Assembly (NCBI GenBank): GCA_937898265.1
Contig: CALEJM010000234.1
Span: 1 to 7,822, forward strand
Direction of reading: 5' to 3'
Origin: an uncultured Porphyromonadaceae bacterium
Lineage (GTDB): Bacteria; Bacteroidota; Bacteroidia; Bacteroidales; Paludibacteraceae
DNA length: 7,822 bases
Shown: positions 5,441-7,822 of the stretch, one piece after another
How positions within the stretch are numbered: the stretch's first letter is position 1
Layout: every line of letters begins with the position of its first letter
The notes under the pieces: model-generated
What the model was told of the DNA's origin: nothing
What the model saw: the letters and a program-made list of their open reading frames with translations, nothing else
Database searches by the model: none
Made by a program: the position numbers and the translations under genes

Positions 5441-7387
5441 TTAATCATAGAAAGTCCACGAGAGTCCGAAGTGGAACGTTGTTGGGTTCAGTGGGTAGTT
5501 AGGCATCGAGAAATACTGTCGGTTGCCAAACAACTTCTGATTCCAGTTGGTGACCAACGCAAAGAAACGTGCTCGTTTGAGGTGGAAGGTGACGTAGGCA
5601 TTCAGCTCGGGGTAGTTGCCCACCTTGGTCTCTTGTTGGTTGTAGAACAATCCACTGGCAGCCATATACGATGGAGCGTTGTAGGCGGTGTGGTAGCGGC
5701 AGGAGACGCCCAACTGCATCGACAGCACCTTGAAGAACTTGTCGGCATAGTAGAACGTGCTGTAGACGGCAACCAACGGAAGCGGTATGACAGCTTCGTT
5801 GCTGGTAGTTTGCAGAACGGCTTGGTTGTCGAGGTGGAATTTCCACAGACGGACGTTGACCATAGCGTCGACGGCAAGAATCTGTACGTTGCCAGAGAAC
5901 TGCTCGGGTGCGCAATGGCTGTTGATGAATATCGGGTTGGTCAGATTGCTGAAAGATGCGCCCAACGAGATATTCCGTTTCGGAAGGGCAATTCGACCAC
6001 CTACGCGCAAGTCGAGCGGTGGAGTAAAGTCGTTGTCCCAGCGGAAGTGGTTGGACTGAAAATGGCGGATGAGGTAATCGCTGGTGGTGCGTTCAAACGA
6101 AGCGTTGGCAGCAATGGTCAGCAATTCCTTCTTGATATTGATGTCGGTGGTAAGGTTGCCGCCGATGATAAAGTCGCCGATGTTAGGACCAATGAGGTCG
6201 AGTTTGCCCGTGACATCAAACTTCACCCATTTGCCCTCGTGGCGTGAGATAGTGGCTCCGATGCGGAGGTGGTTCTGGTTGATGCCGTAGAACTTGAGCG
6301 TATCGGAGAGCACATCGTAGCGTCGCCACTCGTGTTCCACAAACGCAGAGAGACCGAAGCCGACTTTCTTCATAAACTGCTCCTCCAAGACCACGGCAAA
6401 CGTGTTGCGGAGCGAACCGTAGCGCACGGAGTCGTTGGTGGCGTTGTCGAAGTAGAAATTGTCTTCGTAGACATTCGGCGTGATGTTCTTTTCCTTGAAC
6501 TGACGTCGGATGCCGTCGTAGCGAAGTGTGTGGACAAAGGAAGTGACAGGAACGAAATCCTTGACGATTGAGTCGTTGTCGAGTTTGCGCTCGCGGTAGA
6601 TGCCCAAGCTGTAACGGTGGTTGAGGAAGACGATGTTGTTGCGGTATTTGGAGTAGACGTTGCCGTTGAACACCGTCGGGATGTTGTAGGAGCGGAATGA
6701 ACCACCTATCTCCTCGGGATGGAGCACGTAGGTAGAATCGCTGATGCCGCCGTTCTCGAAGTTCTTGTGGTTGTTGAACATCAGCATCAGATTGAAGGCA
6801 TATTGTTTGCCGCTGTAGGAAGCAAAGAGACCACCGTTGAAGGCGCGGGCAGTCTGATTGGCATACTGTCCACGTGCATAGATGAGGTTGCCGATGCCGC
6901 CGAGGTTGAGGTGGCGGTTGACATTCATCGTGAAGAGGGCGTGGAGGTAGTCCTCCTCATGGTATTTCGGAACCGACGAGTGCCACACCAACTCGGCATA
7001 AGGTTGCTTGGTGTCGTAGTAGCGCACGTTGGACGGAGTAATCAGATAAGGGGAATAGGCATCTGAGAACATGCTTCCCGAGAGCGACGTGCGGTCGAAG
7101 TAGACTTTGCTCTGAAGTTGCGAACCGAGGTTGCCGTTCCACGACGAAGCGATAGAGTAGTTGTTGACGGCATTGTGGTCTTGATAACTCACGATAGCAG
7201 TGTCAACGGGCACCGTGTCGGCGATGCCTAAACGCTCATTTATGATGAAAGCACGCACATAAGTAGCCGCCTTTTTCCCCGTAGAAAGTCCTGTTGTAGG
7301 GTTTCCGTCGGGGTCAAGGTAACTTGCTTGTGCCCATAAAGTGATGTGACACAGTAGGATAGATAAAATCGCTAACGTGCGTTTCAT
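5441..7387 (-). CDS. Putative outer-membrane porin (Porin_10-like beta-barrel)
   Basis: This 648-residue exported protein is predicted to be an outer-membrane beta-barrel of the Bacteroidota putative-porin family. The signal peptide covers residues 1-19 (basic K2-R3, hydrophobic core, then L-W-A), with cleavage probably before Gln20; Gln at +1 is the common pattern for signal peptidase I substrates in this phylum. Residues 39-130 hold the conserved N-terminal region with Y-V-R-A-F, S-Y-Q-D-H-N and a P-Y-L-I-T-P motif. The rest is a long run of alternating hydrophobic and polar strands rich in Tyr, Phe and Asn, separated by charged turns. The C-terminus is F-H-F-G-L-S-W-T-F-Y-D, a typical last barrel strand with aromatic residues. 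The signal peptide fixes the start at 7387. It is first in a unit with the MltF-like and lipoprotein genes, and a -7-like element lies just upstream at 7393-7400. Pore formation and substrate are inferred from family only. Confidence 0.88.
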   Translation of the reverse strand: MKRTLAILSILLCHITLWAQASYLDPDGNPTTGLSTGKKAATYVRAFIINERLGIADTVPVDTAIVSYQDHNAVNNYSIASSWNGNLGSQLQSKVYFDRTSLSGSMFSDAYSPYLITPSNVRYYDTKQPYAELVWHSSVPKYHEEDYLHALFTMNVNRHLNLGGIGNLIYARGQYANQTARAFNGGLFASYSGKQYAFNLMLMFNNHKNFENGGISDSTYVLHPEEIGGSFRSYNIPTVFNGNVYSKYRNNIVFLNHRYSLGIYRERKLDNDSIVKDFVPVTSFVHTLRYDGIRRQFKEKNITPNVYEDNFYFDNATNDSVRYGSLRNTFAVVLEEQFMKKVGFGLSAFVEHEWRRYDVLSDTLKFYGINQNHLRIGATISRHEGKWVKFDVTGKLDLIGPNIGDFIIGGNLTTDINIKKELLTIAANASFERTTSDYLIRHFQSNHFRWDNDFTPPLDLRVGGRIALPKRNISLGASFSNLTNPIFINSHCAPEQFSGNVQILAVDAMVNVRLWKFHLDNQAVLQTTSNEAVIPLPLVAVYSTFYYADKFFKVLSMQLGVSCRYHTAYNAPSYMAASGLFYNQQETKVGNYPELNAYVTFHLKRARFFALVTNWNQKLFGNRQYFSMPNYPLNPTTFHFGLSWTFYD

Positions 7388-7392
7388 GTTCG

Positions 7393-7400
7393 CAAAGATA
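7393..7400 (-). promoter_or_regulatory. Candidate Bacteroidota -7 promoter element for the porin unit
   Basis: The minus strand reads TATCTTTG, a full match to the Bacteroidota -7 consensus TAnnTTTG, and it is the only match on this strand in the 107-base intergenic region. It ends 5 bases before the porin ATG, so transcription would start at or next to the start codon. No clear TTTG-type -33 element is present at the expected distance, where the sequence is A-rich. The assignment is therefore tentative. Confidence 0.5.
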
Positions 7401-7405
7401 ATGCT

Positions 7406-7433
7406 TTTGTTTCTAATTTTTCTTCTACTTTTG
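7406..7433 (+). promoter_or_regulatory. Candidate promoter for the nitrilase-family gene
   Basis: The plus strand carries TACTTTTG at 7426-7433, a full match to TAnnTTTG, with a TTTG at 7406-7409 that could be the -33 element. The 16-base spacing is shorter than the 19-21 bases usual for this promoter class, so the upstream half is the weaker part. Transcription from here would give an AT-rich leader of roughly 55-60 bases before the ATG at 7495. Together with the minus-strand element at 7393-7400 it suggests divergent promoters in the same gap. Confidence 0.5.
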
Positions 7434-7494
7434 TGGTAAAGAAAAATCTTTTCAAAATCATAACATTTAGTCCGAAATTTTAGATTAGAAAAAC

Positions 7495-7822
7495 ATGAAG
7501 ATTTCGTTGATTCAACAAGAGATAATCTGGGGCGATAAGGAGCATAACATCCGCACCTTTTCTGCTGTCGTAGAATCGCTCTATGGTCAGACCGACGTTG
7601 TAGTGCTGCCAGAGATGTGGAGCACAGGTTTCAGTGTTGACAAACCTTATCTGGCAGAAGACGAGCAGGGTGAAGCATTTGATTGTGTGCGTCGTTGGGC
7701 TCGCGAAGGCAACTTTGCTGTTGCTGGCAGCATCATGGCCACCGACGGCGAGGTGATGAACGCCATCGCCGGCCGCCGTACGGGTCTTCTGAGCGGCGTG
7801 GAGCATTATGTGGGCAGCGATG
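7495..7822 (+). CDS. Carbon-nitrogen hydrolase, nitrilase superfamily (YafV/omega-amidase-like), N-terminal part (cut by right edge)
   Basis: The first 109 codons of a cytoplasmic hydrolase are present. The start M-K-I-S-L-I-Q-Q-E-I-I-W-G-D is the usual first strand of the YafV/Nit2 branch, whose members hydrolyse omega-amides such as alpha-ketoglutaramate or alpha-ketosuccinamate. L-P-E-M-W-S-T-G-F-S at 38-47 contains Glu40, the general base of the Glu-Lys-Cys triad; the Lys and Cys would lie beyond the window. F-A-V-A-G-S-I at 74-80 is the next core strand. After Asn89 the family normally continues with Arg, a hydrophobic strand, Pro-x-Gly and then a Y-D-K-R-H-L-F-like motif, but residues 90-109 do not show this pattern, and local GC rises to about 70%. 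This may be divergence or a sequencing error. An A-rich leader (GAAAAAC) precedes the ATG with no Shine-Dalgarno sequence. It is transcribed away from the porin unit. Confidence 0.85.
   Translation, partial: MKISLIQQEIIWGDKEHNIRTFSAVVESLYGQTDVVVLPEMWSTGFSVDKPYLAEDEQGEAFDCVRRWAREGNFAVAGSIMATDGEVMNAIAGRRTGLLSGVEHYVGSD

Noticed and set aside
5402..6247. Long plus-strand open frame of 281 codons opposite the porin gene
   Set aside because: It is fully antisense to a well-supported barrel gene and also covers its end and the next gene's start. The protein shows no recognisable motif, signal peptide or membrane segment, and such open frames are expected by chance opposite long genes at this base composition.

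Overview
The window looks like an ordinary chromosomal stretch from a Bacteroidota bacterium, most likely order Bacteroidales and plausibly Prevotellaceae. The reasons are a Bacteroidota-type outer-membrane barrel (Porin_10-like), a collagen-like lipoprotein with the C-terminal domain usual in this phylum, TAnnTTTG-type -7 promoter elements, A-rich leaders without Shine-Dalgarno sequences, and base composition near 50% GC in genes with AT-rich intergenic DNA. I see no rRNA, tRNA, CRISPR array, insertion sequence, phage gene or origin.

Seven genes run leftward on the minus strand and one runs rightward at the right edge. Starting from the divergent intergenic region (7388-7494), the minus strand carries a signal-peptide-bearing outer-membrane barrel (5441-7387). 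Next is a membrane-anchored periplasmic solute-binding-like protein resembling the N-terminal half of MltF (4583-5428), then a small lipoprotein with a short Gly-X-Y (collagen-like) stretch (4104-4562). Gaps of 12 and 20 bases and a strong intrinsic terminator (4041-4071) mark these three as one cell-envelope transcription unit.

Beyond the terminator come a sodium:solute-symporter-family transporter (2522-4006), a free-standing ProX/YbaK-type aminoacyl-tRNA deacylase (1958-2494), and two different MATE-family exporters (599-1948, and 1-588, which runs off the left edge). Gaps of 27, 9 and 10 bases suggest a second co-transcribed unit. Its members share no obvious pathway. On the plus strand, the start of a carbon-nitrogen hydrolase (nitrilase superfamily, YafV/omega-amidase-like) begins at 7495 and is cut by the right edge.

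I do not see a clearly new biological system. The points most worth a second look are the porin / MltF-like domain / collagen-like lipoprotein unit, loss of the usual Na+-site Ser/Thr pair in the symporter, the -7 element lying only 5 bases before the porin start codon, and the poor fit of the last ~20 codons of the nitrilase fragment to its family. All family calls come from reading the sequence by eye and from memory of the families; no database search was run.
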